DNA of 64,000 bases from Paraburkholderia solitsugae (GTDB taxonomy: Bacteria > Pseudomonadota > Gammaproteobacteria > Burkholderiales > Burkholderiaceae): contig NZ_WOEY01000166.1 in NCBI RefSeq assembly GCF_013177695.1, forward strand, positions 1-64,000, written 5' to 3'. Below are positions 44,273 through 52,774 of the stretch, piece by piece. Position 1 is the stretch's first letter; every line of letters starts with the position of its first letter. The notes below the pieces were generated by a model. The model did not search any database, was not told where the DNA came from, and saw only the letters and a list, made by a program, of their open reading frames with translations. A program made the translations under genes and the position numbers.

Positions 44273-45769
44273 TCAATAGTTTTCCGTCGCTGCCTTGTTG
44301 CCGGTGGAACGAGGATGTTCCGATGCCGATGTGTCGAGACCGTGCGCGTCCGCGTGAGCGCCGCCAGGCTGCCCCGGACGCAACAGCAAGCCACCCAGCA
44401 CACCCGCCGCCGCTGCAAAGATCGCACCGAACAGAAACGCCACGTGATAACCGCTGTTGAGCGCCGCCGTGGCGCTCTCAGAGGCCTGCATCGCTTCGCT
44501 GCGCGCGGCAGCGAGGCTCGCGAGCACGGCGAGACCGAGTGCGCCCCCCATCATGAACGACGTATTGACGATACCGGAGGCCAGGCCCGAATCGCTCGGA
44601 TCGACGTCGCTCATGGCGGCCAGCAGCATGGGATTGAACGCGATGCCTGCGCCGAAGCCGAGCAGGATCATGCCCGGCAGCACGTCGAGCACGAAGCTGC
44701 CATTGACCGGCGCGCGTGCAAACAGCGCAAGCCCACACGCCGCGACCAGTAGCCCGGCGGCAAGCGGAATACGCAGGCCGAAGCGCATCACCACGCGTGC
44801 CGACAGGCCCAAGGAAAAGAACGCCATGATCAGATTGGCAGGCAGGAACGCGAGCCCGACCTGCAACGGCCGGTAGCCGAGCACGCGTTGCAGATACAAG
44901 GCGGAGATGAAGAACCACGCGAACATCGCCGCCGCCCACAGTACGCCGACCACGTTGGCGGTCGCGACATTGCGCAAGCGGAACAGACCGAGCGGCATCA
45001 ACGGATGCTGGACGCGCGCTTCGATAACGAGAAACACGGCCAGCAGCGCGAGCGCGGCGACCAGCAGGCCCAGCGTTTGCGCCGAGGTCCAGCCTGCTTC
45101 ATTGCCGTTCACGACCGCGTACACGGCAAGCATCAGCGAAGCAGTCACCGTCACCGCGCCGGCCACGTCGAGCCGTTCGCCATGAGCATGACCGCGTGCC
45201 GACGGCAGGAGCGCGACGCACAGCGCGTAGACCGCGATGCCGATGGGCAAGTTGACGAGAAAGATCCAGTGCCAGCTCAGCAGGTTGGTCAGCAGGCCGC
45301 CCAGCAATACACCGATGCTGCCGCCACCCGCGCAGACGAAACCATATACGCCCATCGCTTTCGCCCGTTCGCCGGTCTCGGTGAACAGATTCATGATCAG
45401 CGACAGAGAAACAGCGGAGACGACAGCGCCGCCCAAACCCTGCACGGCACGTGCGCACACCAGCAGAGCTTGTGAGTTCGCCATGCCGCATGCGAGCGAC
45501 GCCAGCGTGAACAGGGTGATGCCGCCGAGGAACAGCTTGCGGTGGCCGTAGAGATCGCCGAGCCGGCCGCCCAGCAGCAGGCAGCCGCCGAAGGTGAGCA
45601 TGTACGCATTGACCACCCACACCAGCGACGTCTCGGTAAAGCCGAGGTCTGCGGCGATCGACGGCAAGGCAACGTTCACGATCGTCGTATCGAGCACGAT
45701 CATGAGCACGCCGAGGCACAGAACGATCAGCGCCAGCCAGCGTTTGTTGCCGTGGATGGAATGGGTCAT
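44273..45769 (-). CDS. MFS drug:H+ antiporter (DHA2 / EmrB-QacA type)
   Basis: A 498-residue inner-membrane exporter with about 14 transmembrane segments. It starts MTHSIHGNKRWLALIVLCLGVLMIVLDTTIVNVALP, containing the DHA2 motif LDTTIVNVALP, and has the motif-A loop GGRLGDLYGHRKLF. Such pumps expel hydrophobic drugs and dyes. A small ORF and an AraC/GyrI-type regulator follow on the same strand. Confidence 0.94.
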   Translation of the reverse strand: MTHSIHGNKRWLALIVLCLGVLMIVLDTTIVNVALPSIAADLGFTETSLVWVVNAYMLTFGGCLLLGGRLGDLYGHRKLFLGGITLFTLASLACGMANSQALLVCARAVQGLGGAVVSAVSLSLIMNLFTETGERAKAMGVYGFVCAGGGSIGVLLGGLLTNLLSWHWIFLVNLPIGIAVYALCVALLPSARGHAHGERLDVAGAVTVTASLMLAVYAVVNGNEAGWTSAQTLGLLVAALALLAVFLVIEARVQHPLMPLGLFRLRNVATANVVGVLWAAAMFAWFFISALYLQRVLGYRPLQVGLAFLPANLIMAFFSLGLSARVVMRFGLRIPLAAGLLVAACGLALFARAPVNGSFVLDVLPGMILLGFGAGIAFNPMLLAAMSDVDPSDSGLASGIVNTSFMMGGALGLAVLASLAAARSEAMQASESATAALNSGYHVAFLFGAIFAAAAGVLGGLLLRPGQPGGAHADAHGLDTSASEHPRSTGNKAATENY

Positions 45770-45950
45770 GCAGGGGCTCCTTTGCCGTGGTCAGGCGGGC
45801 GCAAGCGGATGCAAGCGAATGCCGGACGTGCCGCCGCTCGGCACGAAGTCGGAAACCCGGTCGGCAACCCGTTGATGGCAATGGGAATTTTTTAGTCTAG
45901 CACTCGCGACTTTCGACCCACAACTACGAATTCCTGGGCGGCGTTGGCGG

Positions 45951-46628
45951 TCAATCGCCGCCCAGCAGTTCATACTTGCCGCCGCGCTCCAACGCGCGCT
46001 GATAAGCCGGCCGCGCATGAATGCGTTTCAGGAAATCGACCACGGCGGGAATCTGCCCTTCCATGCCGCCGCGTGCGGTGGCGGCTTCGAGCGGAAAGCT
46101 CATCTGAACATCGGCCGCCGTGAAATCGTTGCCGACGAACCAGCCGGTCGCGCCCAATTCCTGATTGATGTAGCCGAGGTGCAGCTTCAACTGCGGATCG
46201 ATGAAGCTCGATTGCAGCGTCGACGCGATCTTGCGGGCGATCGGCTTGGCGAAAAACGGCATTGGCGCACTGGCGATGCGCAGGGCGACCAGTTTGAGCA
46301 GCAGCGGTGGCATTGCTGAGCCTTCCGCATAGTGCATCCAGTAGGTGTAACGCAGCCGCTCGGGTGTGCCCGCTGCGGGTGCAAAGCGGCCCTGACCGTA
46401 CTTGTCGACCAGATACTCGATGATCGCGCCGGATTCGGCGAGGGTCTGGCCGTCGTCGGTGATGACGGGCGATTTGCCGAGCGGATGGACCGCGCGCAAC
46501 TCGGGCGGCGCCAGCATCGTCTTCGGGTCGCGCTCGTAGCGCTTGATCTCGTACGGAACGCCGAGTTCTCCGAGCAGCCACAACACACGTTGCGAGCGGG
46601 AGTTGTTCAGATGATGGACGATCAGCAT
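45951..46628 (-). CDS. Glutathione S-transferase family protein
   Basis: A 225-residue GST with an N-terminal thioredoxin-like domain (MLIVHHLNNSRSQRVLWLLGELGVPYEIKRYERD, PLGKSPVITDDGQTLAESGAIIEYLVDKYG) and a helical C-terminal domain. The Ser of NNSRSQ is the likely glutathione-activating residue. It stands between the exporter and the aminobenzoate operon on the same strand, without a visible functional link. Confidence 0.92.
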   Translation of the reverse strand: MLIVHHLNNSRSQRVLWLLGELGVPYEIKRYERDPKTMLAPPELRAVHPLGKSPVITDDGQTLAESGAIIEYLVDKYGQGRFAPAAGTPERLRYTYWMHYAEGSAMPPLLLKLVALRIASAPMPFFAKPIARKIASTLQSSFIDPQLKLHLGYINQELGATGWFVGNDFTAADVQMSFPLEAATARGGMEGQIPAVVDFLKRIHARPAYQRALERGGKYELLGGD

Positions 46629-46704
46629 GGGTCGAGGGACGTTGGCCTGTGGAGTGTCACATCATAGGGATGTTGTGCCGAGGCGGGGCTCTAGGAAACA
46701 GGGG

Positions 46705-48348
46705 CTACGTCATCGTACGCAATTCAAAGCGTTTGAGCTTGCCGGTTTCGGTGCGCGGCAGCGCGTTGATGAAAGAGATGACGCGGGGGTATTTATACGG
46801 CGCCACGCTATTTTTCACGAAATCTTGCAGTTGCGCGACCAGTTTGTCATCCGGCGCATAACCTGGGTTCAGTACCACGAAGGCCTTCACGATCTGCCCG
46901 CGCGTCTCATCTGGCACCCCGATCACGCCGCATTCGGCCACCGCGTCGTGTTGCATCAGCACGCTTTCCACTTCCGGACCGGAGATGTTGTAGCCGGCGG
47001 AGACGATCATGTCGTCGGCGCGAGCCTGATAAAACACGTAGCCGTCTTCGTCGAGATAGACCGAGTCGCCGGGAAGGTTCCAGCCGTCGCGGACGAATTT
47101 CGTTTGGCGGTCGTCGGCCAGATAGCGGCAGCCGGTCGGGCCGCGTACCGCGAGTTTGCCGATCGTGCCGGGCGGGACCGGTTGCATGGCATCGTCCACA
47201 GCTTGCACGACGTAGCCGGGCACCGCGCGGCCGATGGCATGCGGGCGAATCGCGTTGCCTTGAGCCGAGATGAAAATATGGATCAGTTCCGTGCCGCCGA
47301 TCCCGTCGATCATGTCGATGCCGGTGGTGTCGTGCCAGAGACGGCGCGTCGAATCCGGCAACGCCTCTCCCGCCGAGACTGTTTTCTTCAAGCTTGAAAT
47401 GTCGTGGTGCGCCACGAGGGGCGCCATTTGCCGATAGAACGTCGGCGCGGTGAACATGATCGTCGCGTGAAAGCGTTCGACGGCTTGCAGCAAGGTCTCG
47501 GGCGTGAGCCGCTCGATCAGCACCGTCGACGCGCCCACGCGCAGTGGAAAGCACAGCAAACCGCCGAGCCCGAATGTGAAGGCGAGCGGCGGCGTGCCGC
47601 AAAACACATCGTCCGATGAGGGTTTCAGAACATGACGCGGAAACAGATCGCACATCGCTAACACGTCGCGATGAAAGTGCATGCAGCCCTTCGGTGCACC
47701 CGTCGTGCCGCTGGTGAAGGCGATCAGGCAGACGTCGTCAGCGGCGGTGTCGCAGGCCTCGAAGTGGTCCGATTTGTTGATCGTGAGGGTGTCGAGCGAA
47801 TCGGCGGAGTCGTCATGAAACAGGCGCGTTTGTTTCAGGCCCGCGCAATAGAACTCATCCTGAGGATTGTTGCAGCGTGCGAGTTCGTCGGTGAGTCGTG
47901 CGTCGCATAGCGCGGCGCTGACTTGCGCCTTCTCGATAATCTGCTTGAGTTCTTTCGCACGCAGTAGCGGCATGGTGGGCACAACGACGAGGCCGGCCTT
48001 CAGCGCGGCGAGCGCCGTGACCGCCATGTGCAACGTGTTCGGTCCGCGCAGCAGGACGCGGTTGCCTGGCTGCAAACCCATTTCATCGACCAGCACGTGC
48101 GCGCTGCGGTTGACCAAGGCAAGCAGTTCGCCGTAAGTGGTCGCCTGCGGTTTCCCATCTACGTCCGACCAGATCGCCGGACGGTCGCGATGGCCTGCTT
48201 CGATGTTCGTGTCGAGCAATTCCGTCGCGCAATTGAAGCGCGCCGGGTAAGCAACGTCCGGGTTGTCGAGCAGAAAGACAGGCCATTGATCCTGCGGCGG
48301 AAGATTGTCCCGCGCGAAGGTATCGACGTGTGCTGACGGTTCCATCAT
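46705..48348 (-). CDS. Benzoate-CoA ligase-family acyl-CoA synthetase, likely 2-aminobenzoate-CoA ligase
   Basis: An ATP-dependent acyl-CoA synthetase of 547 residues in the aromatic-acid group. It has the P-loop-like TSGTTGAPKGCMHFHRDVL, the A5-type GIGGTELIHIF, and the catalytic Lys in RTETGKLKRFELR at the C-terminus. The first half (NPDVAYPARFNCATELLD) resembles 2-aminobenzoate-CoA ligases. It is the last gene of an operon that also encodes the matching ring-attacking flavoenzyme, which supports aminobenzoate (or salicylate) as substrate. Confidence 0.88.
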   Translation of the reverse strand: MMEPSAHVDTFARDNLPPQDQWPVFLLDNPDVAYPARFNCATELLDTNIEAGHRDRPAIWSDVDGKPQATTYGELLALVNRSAHVLVDEMGLQPGNRVLLRGPNTLHMAVTALAALKAGLVVVPTMPLLRAKELKQIIEKAQVSAALCDARLTDELARCNNPQDEFYCAGLKQTRLFHDDSADSLDTLTINKSDHFEACDTAADDVCLIAFTSGTTGAPKGCMHFHRDVLAMCDLFPRHVLKPSSDDVFCGTPPLAFTFGLGGLLCFPLRVGASTVLIERLTPETLLQAVERFHATIMFTAPTFYRQMAPLVAHHDISSLKKTVSAGEALPDSTRRLWHDTTGIDMIDGIGGTELIHIFISAQGNAIRPHAIGRAVPGYVVQAVDDAMQPVPPGTIGKLAVRGPTGCRYLADDRQTKFVRDGWNLPGDSVYLDEDGYVFYQARADDMIVSAGYNISGPEVESVLMQHDAVAECGVIGVPDETRGQIVKAFVVLNPGYAPDDKLVAQLQDFVKNSVAPYKYPRVISFINALPRTETGKLKRFELRTMT

Positions 48349-48421
48349 TGTCTCCCGGTCGTTGAGCCGGCTGAATGCGCTTCGGTTGGCCTGGTGGCTA
48401 GGTATTTCGTATTTCGTGCGC

Positions 48422-48817
48422 TTACTGGGGGATCACTGCCGTGGCTTCGATTTCGACCTTGGCTTCGTCCTCAATCAAGGCGACGACCTGTACCGCGCTC
48501 ATCGCGATGTCGTAGTCGCCGATCAGTTCGCGAAACGCACGGCCGATGTCTTTCAGCGCGGCGAGGTACTCGCGCTTGTCTGTGACGTACCACGTCATGC
48601 GGACCAGATGCTCGGGTGTGCCGCCCGCTTCATGCAGCACAGCCAGCACGTTCTTGAGCGCCTGAATGGCTTGTTGTGCGAAGTCGGTGGTCTGGAAGCG
48701 CGCCTGTTCGTCCCAGCCGATCTGGCCGGCGATAAACACTTGCGTGCCGGTTGCCGCGACGCCGTTCGCGTAACCACGCGGCTTGAGCCAACCAGCGGGA
48801 AGGAGAGCTTTTTTCAT
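48422..48817 (-). CDS. RidA-family enamine/imine deaminase-like protein
   Basis: A 131-residue RidA (YjgF/YER057c) protein: AGWLKPRGYANGVAATGTQVFIAGQIGWDE, then LVRMTWYVTDKREYLAALK and KVEIEATAVIP. RidA enzymes hydrolyse reactive enamines and imines to ketones and ammonia. Its start overlaps the thioesterase stop. In an aminobenzoyl-CoA operon it could release the amino group from the enamine-like intermediate; this is inferred. Confidence 0.92.
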   Translation of the reverse strand: MKKALLPAGWLKPRGYANGVAATGTQVFIAGQIGWDEQARFQTTDFAQQAIQALKNVLAVLHEAGGTPEHLVRMTWYVTDKREYLAALKDIGRAFRELIGDYDIAMSAVQVVALIEDEAKVEIEATAVIPQ

Positions 48818-49257
48818 GAGCGATGCGCCTCGATGAATTCGGACTGTGGGCTGAACGTCGCGAGCGCGCTCGCGATGTCGGCGGGAATGTCGATGGATGT
48901 GCCGCGTTCGAGCGATGTCGTCACGAGCACCTGTTTCGCGCGAAAGCGGGTTTCGTCGCCGCAATAGCCGAGGATGTCGATGCTGATCGAGCGTCGTCCA
49001 ATCGCCACGACGCTGAGTGCCAGCGTGATCGTTTCGCCCATCTGGCTCGGCCGCGAGAACTCGCAATCGAGTTTGACGATCGGCAAGCCGATACGGCGTT
49101 GTGCGATCATCTGCGCATAGTCGATCTGCAGGCCGTCGTTGAACCAGTCTTCGACCAACGCGTTGGTCATCACCAGATACTGCGGAAAGAACACGATGCC
49201 GGCGGGATCGCAGTGCTGGAAGCGGATGCGGACCGGTCTTTCAAAGGTTGTGTTCAT
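48814..49257 (-). CDS. Hotdog-fold acyl-CoA thioesterase (4-hydroxybenzoyl-CoA type)
   Basis: A 147-residue thioesterase with the 4HBT active-site motif RFQHCDPAGIVFFPQYLVMTN (catalytic Asp) and the hotdog core SRPSQMGETITLALSVVAIG. Such enzymes release free aromatic or ring acids from CoA. It overlaps both neighbours by four bases. It may recycle CoA from dead-end thioesters of the pathway. Confidence 0.9.
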   Translation of the reverse strand: MNTTFERPVRIRFQHCDPAGIVFFPQYLVMTNALVEDWFNDGLQIDYAQMIAQRRIGLPIVKLDCEFSRPSQMGETITLALSVVAIGRRSISIDILGYCGDETRFRAKQVLVTTSLERGTSIDIPADIASALATFSPQSEFIEAHRS

Positions 49258-50462
49258 TTCGCTGCGTCCTTGCTGACTTCCGCAGCGTGGGCTTTCAAGA
49301 GGTCGCGGCCGATGATTAACTGCTGCACTTCAGTCGCGCCTTCATAAATCCGCAACGCCCGAATCTCGCGGTACAGCATCTCGACGGCTGTGCCGCTTTG
49401 CACGCCCATGCCGCCATAGAGTTGCACGGCTGCGTCGATCACCTGTTGCGCGCCTTCGCTTGCGTGCCACTTGGCCATCGCGGCTTCACGTGTGACGTTT
49501 TCGCCCTGATCGCGCAGCCAGGCGGCGCGATAGACCAGCAACGCGCTGCTGTCGATCGTCAATGCCATTTGTGCGAGTTTGGCTTGCGTCAGTTGAAAAT
49601 CGCCGAGCGTCTGTCCGAACATCTTCCGCGACGACGCGCGCGAGAGGCCTTCAGCCATGGCATGACGCGCGAAACCCAACGACGCAGCCGCGACCGACGT
49701 GCGGAAAATATCCAGCGTACGCATCGCGAGTTTGAAACCTTCGCCGGGTGCGCCGAGCATCTGACTGCGCGGTACGCGTGCGCCGGCAAAGTGCAAACGC
49801 GCTAGCGGATGCGGTGCGATCACGTCGATGCGTTCGGCGATTTCCAGACCCGGCGTGTCGGCATCGACGATGAAGGCGGTAATGCCGCGTGCGCCCGGCG
49901 CTTCGCCGGTTCTGGCGAACACCACGTAGAAATCGGCGATGCCGCCGTTCGAAATCCACGTCTTGTCGCCGTCGAGGATGTAGAAGTCGCCGTCTTCGCG
50001 CGCTGAGAGGGACATCGCGGCGACGTCCGATCCTGCTTCCGGTTCCGACAAAGCGAAGGCGGCGATGGCCGTGCCGTTCGCCACGCGCGGCAAGTAGCGC
50101 GTCTTTTGCTCATGTGTGCCGCCGAGCGAGATCGCGCCTGAGCCGAGTCCTTGCATCGCCAGCGCGAAATCCGCGAGACCGGAATACTTGGCGAGGGTTT
50201 CGCGCAGCAGGCAGACGGCACGTGTGTCGATGGTGTCGCCATTGCCGCCATAGGCAACGCCGCCGACACCGTATTTCAGCCAGCCTGCCGAACCGAGTTC
50301 ACCGACCAGGCGACGGCAGGTCGCATCGACGTCATCGTGCTCACCATGCGAAAGATTCGCGCGGCACCATGCTTCGATACCCTTAGCCAGTTCGCGATGG
50401 CGTGGTTCGAAGAACGGCCAGGCCAACGCGCTGTGCAGATCCATATCGCTGTTCGTGCTCAA
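49254..50462 (-). CDS. Acyl-CoA dehydrogenase
   Basis: A flavoprotein of about 402 residues that makes an alpha,beta double bond in an acyl-CoA. Visible are the FAD-binding FALSEPEAGSDVAAMSL, KTWISNGGIADFYVVFARTG, and the C-terminal YGGMGVQSGTAVEMLYREIRALRIYEGATEVQQLIIGRDLL, with the catalytic Glu in YEGATE. The TTG at 50462 follows GAGGGAG six bases upstream; the ATG at 50444 has no such site. It overlaps the thioesterase start. Confidence 0.92.
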   Translation of the reverse strand: MSTNSDMDLHSALAWPFFEPRHRELAKGIEAWCRANLSHGEHDDVDATCRRLVGELGSAGWLKYGVGGVAYGGNGDTIDTRAVCLLRETLAKYSGLADFALAMQGLGSGAISLGGTHEQKTRYLPRVANGTAIAAFALSEPEAGSDVAAMSLSAREDGDFYILDGDKTWISNGGIADFYVVFARTGEAPGARGITAFIVDADTPGLEIAERIDVIAPHPLARLHFAGARVPRSQMLGAPGEGFKLAMRTLDIFRTSVAAASLGFARHAMAEGLSRASSRKMFGQTLGDFQLTQAKLAQMALTIDSSALLVYRAAWLRDQGENVTREAAMAKWHASEGAQQVIDAAVQLYGGMGVQSGTAVEMLYREIRALRIYEGATEVQQLIIGRDLLKAHAAEVSKDAAK

Positions 50463-50463
50463 T

Positions 50464-51315
50464 TCAATCTCCCTCGAACACCGGGCGCGACTTCGCGGCA
50501 AACGCGCTATACGCACGTTCGAAATCGCGTGTACTCATGCAGATGGCTTGTGCTTGCGCTTCCGATTCGATCGCTTCGTCGATGCTCATGCTCCATTCCT
50601 GATGCAGCATTTTCTTCGTGATGCCGTGCGCGAAAGTCGGACCGGCGACGAGATCGGCGGCGAGCTTTTGCGCGTCCTCGAGGAGTGCTGCCGGTTCGCA
50701 CAGGCGGTTATAGAAACCCCATGCATGGCCTTCGTCGCCACTCGCCGAGCGGCCGGTGAACAGCAATTCGGCGGCGCGTCCCTGACCGATGATGCGCGGC
50801 AGGATCGCGCATGCCCCCATATCGCAACCCGCGAGGCCGACGCGCGAGAACAGGAACGCGAGCTTGCTGCGCGCGGTGCCCAGGCGCATATCGGACGACA
50901 TCGCCAGAATTGCGCCGGCGCCGGCGCATACGCCGTCGACCGCGGCAATGATGGGTTGCGGGCAATGGCGCATCGCTTTGACCAGGTCGCCGGTCATGCG
51001 CGTGAACAGCAGCAGTTCCGGCATCGGAAGATCGATCAGCGGTGCGATGATGTCGTGCACGTCGCCGCCGGAGCAGAAGTTCTCGCCTGCGCCGTGAATG
51101 ACGACCGCCTTGACGTCGGTTGCGTAGGCGAGCTGCCGGAACAGATCGCGCAATTCCGCATACGATTCGAACGTCAGCGGGTTTTTGCGTTCGGGGCGGT
51201 TCAGCGTGATTGTCGCGACTTTGTCGGCGACCGACCAGCCGAAGTGCTGCGCCTCGTAACTTGCGAGCGTCAGGCGGTTGCCGGCCAGCAGCGCGTCGGC
51301 GTTGGATCGTGTCAT
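50464..51315 (-). CDS. Enoyl-CoA hydratase/isomerase family protein
   Basis: A crotonase of 283 residues: ATITLNRPERKNPLTFESYAELRDLF, the oxyanion-hole GAGENFCSGGDVHDI, and AAVDGVCAGAGAILAMSSDMRLG followed by FLFSRVGLAGCDMGACAILPRIIG. It probably hydrates or opens the alicyclic CoA intermediate. A strong AGGAGA lies before the ATG, directly joined to a palindromic repeat. It starts a sub-block of four tightly packed genes. Confidence 0.92.
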   Translation of the reverse strand: MTRSNADALLAGNRLTLASYEAQHFGWSVADKVATITLNRPERKNPLTFESYAELRDLFRQLAYATDVKAVVIHGAGENFCSGGDVHDIIAPLIDLPMPELLLFTRMTGDLVKAMRHCPQPIIAAVDGVCAGAGAILAMSSDMRLGTARSKLAFLFSRVGLAGCDMGACAILPRIIGQGRAAELLFTGRSASGDEGHAWGFYNRLCEPAALLEDAQKLAADLVAGPTFAHGITKKMLHQEWSMSIDEAIESEAQAQAICMSTRDFERAYSAFAAKSRPVFEGD

Positions 51316-51328
51316 GAGTGTCTCCTGT

Positions 51329-51420
51329 GTCGACCGGAGTTAGCGCTTTAGCTGTCGACCAGAGTTGACGCTTTAGCGTCTCACTCTGGTCCCATGCAAA
51401 GCGCTTACTCTGGTCCCATG
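51329..51420 (-). repeat. Degenerate copies of the palindromic repeat found at flgG
   Basis: The sequence contains GTCGACCGGAGTTAGCGCTT, a second GACCAGAGTTGACGCTTTAG with TCACTCTGGTCCCATGCA, and another ACTCTGGTCCCATGC. These are variants of the 50-bp unit at 23895-24044. As there, read leftward it leads directly into CGACACAGGAGA, the ribosome-binding site of the next gene. Confidence 0.75.
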
Positions 51421-51446
51421 CAAAATGGTTGCTCAGTTCGTGCGGA

Positions 51447-52004
51447 TCAGTCTTTCAGACTGTCGAGCAGATGTTTCTTGAGTTTGCCGAGGCGTTGATG
51501 GGTGCGCGATTTCTCGTCGAGGCTCAAGCCACCGAACAGTTCGACAACCCATTGCTCATGCGCGACGGCCATCTTGTCGAACGCCTTGCGGCCCGTGGGC
51601 GTGAGGCACACGCTGATCGAACGGCGATCGTTCGGGTCGGTGTCGCGCGAAACCAGGCCTTCTTTTTCGAGCTGATCCGTGATGCCGGTCACGTTGCCGC
51701 CCGTCACCATCAAACGGCGCGACAGTTCGGTCATCTTCAGGCCTTCCGGATGACGTTCGAGTTGCGCCATCAAATCGAATCGTGGCAGCGTGGTGTCGAA
51801 TTCGTTGCGCAGGCGCTTGCGCAGTTCGGCCTGCACGAGATTGGTCGTGGTCAGCATACGCAGCCACAAACGCAGGCCCATGTGACTATCGGCACCAGTG
51901 CTCATTTCCAGATCCACGACGTTCTCCGCGGGTTTGGCGACGCCTTTGCGCGGCGGCTTTGCTTCAGCCGGCGAGGGCTTTTTGATGTTCAATGACTTGG
52001 TCAC
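51447..52004 (-). CDS. MarR-family transcriptional regulator
   Basis: A 185-residue MarR regulator with a winged helix (RFDLMAQLERHPEGLKMTELSRRLMVTGGNVTGITDQLEKEGLVSRDTDPNDRRSISVCLTPTGRKAF). The GTG at 52004 overlaps the SDR stop and has GGAG at good spacing; the longer open frame upstream is a shadow of the SDR gene. Its place inside the operon suggests it represses the aminobenzoate genes and responds to a pathway CoA-thioester. Confidence 0.92.
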   Translation of the reverse strand: MTKSLNIKKPSPAEAKPPRKGVAKPAENVVDLEMSTGADSHMGLRLWLRMLTTTNLVQAELRKRLRNEFDTTLPRFDLMAQLERHPEGLKMTELSRRLMVTGGNVTGITDQLEKEGLVSRDTDPNDRRSISVCLTPTGRKAFDKMAVAHEQWVVELFGGLSLDEKSRTHQRLGKLKKHLLDSLKD

Positions 52005-52774
52005 ATTACTTCTCCACCGGAGATGGAAATGGATTGCCCCGTGATCGCGTCCGAGCCGGGTTGGCAAAGCCAAAGCACTGCGTTGGCGACCTGCTCCGGG
52101 CTCACGAAGCGATGTTGCGGATTCGAGCGAAGCAAGGTTTCGCGCGCCTGCTGTTCGGTGCGCGAGGTTTTGCTGGTGATCTGTTCGAGCGATGCGTGAA
52201 GCAACTCGGTCTCCGTGTAGCCGGGACACACGGCATTGACGGTGATGCCTTTCGTCGCGACTTCCAGCGCGAGTGAACGCGTCAGGCCGATTACACCGTG
52301 TTTCGCGGCGCAGTAAGCGGCGACATACGCGTAGCCGATTTGCCCGGCCGTGCTCGCGACATTGACGATGCGGCCGTGACCGCGTTCGAGCATGCCGGGT
52401 AATACGGCGCGCATGCCGAGGAATACGCCCGTGAGATTCACGTCGAGCATGCGCTGCCAGAGCGCCATGTCGGTGTGGGTGAACGGCGCGGCTTGCGCCT
52501 GGCCAGCATTGTTGATGAGGATGTCGGTTGCGCCGGCTTGGGCGAATGCTTTCTCGACCGAGTCCTCGCTGGTGACGTCGACGCTGATGCATGCGACATC
52601 GCCGAGTCCGCTGAAATTCTCCCGCTGCGCATCAAGACGCTGGGCGTTGCGTCCCATCAAGGTGACGCGCGCGCCGGCGCGCAACAGCGTTTCGGCCACT
52701 GCCGCGCCGATACCGCTGCCGCCGCCTGTGACGACAGCGTCCTGTCCTGCGAGCGTTCTGATGGGCGTGTTCAC
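52001..52774 (-). CDS. SDR-family 3-hydroxyacyl-CoA dehydrogenase-like
   Basis: A 257-residue short-chain dehydrogenase with the cofactor motif TGGGSGIGAAVAETLL, NNAG (ILINNAGQA), the catalytic YCAAK and the NVASTAGQIG Ser. It overlaps its neighbours at both ends. By position it should oxidise the hydroxy intermediate of the ring-cleaving beta-oxidation steps. Confidence 0.92.
   Translation of the reverse strand: MNTPIRTLAGQDAVVTGGGSGIGAAVAETLLRAGARVTLMGRNAQRLDAQRENFSGLGDVACISVDVTSEDSVEKAFAQAGATDILINNAGQAQAAPFTHTDMALWQRMLDVNLTGVFLGMRAVLPGMLERGHGRIVNVASTAGQIGYAYVAAYCAAKHGVIGLTRSLALEVATKGITVNAVCPGYTETELLHASLEQITSKTSRTEQQARETLLRSNPQHRFVSPEQVANAVLWLCQPGSDAITGQSISISGGEVM

Noticed and set aside
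46627..47397. A 256-residue plus-strand frame opposite the CoA ligase
   Set aside because: Antisense to a complete acyl-CoA synthetase gene and without recognisable motifs.
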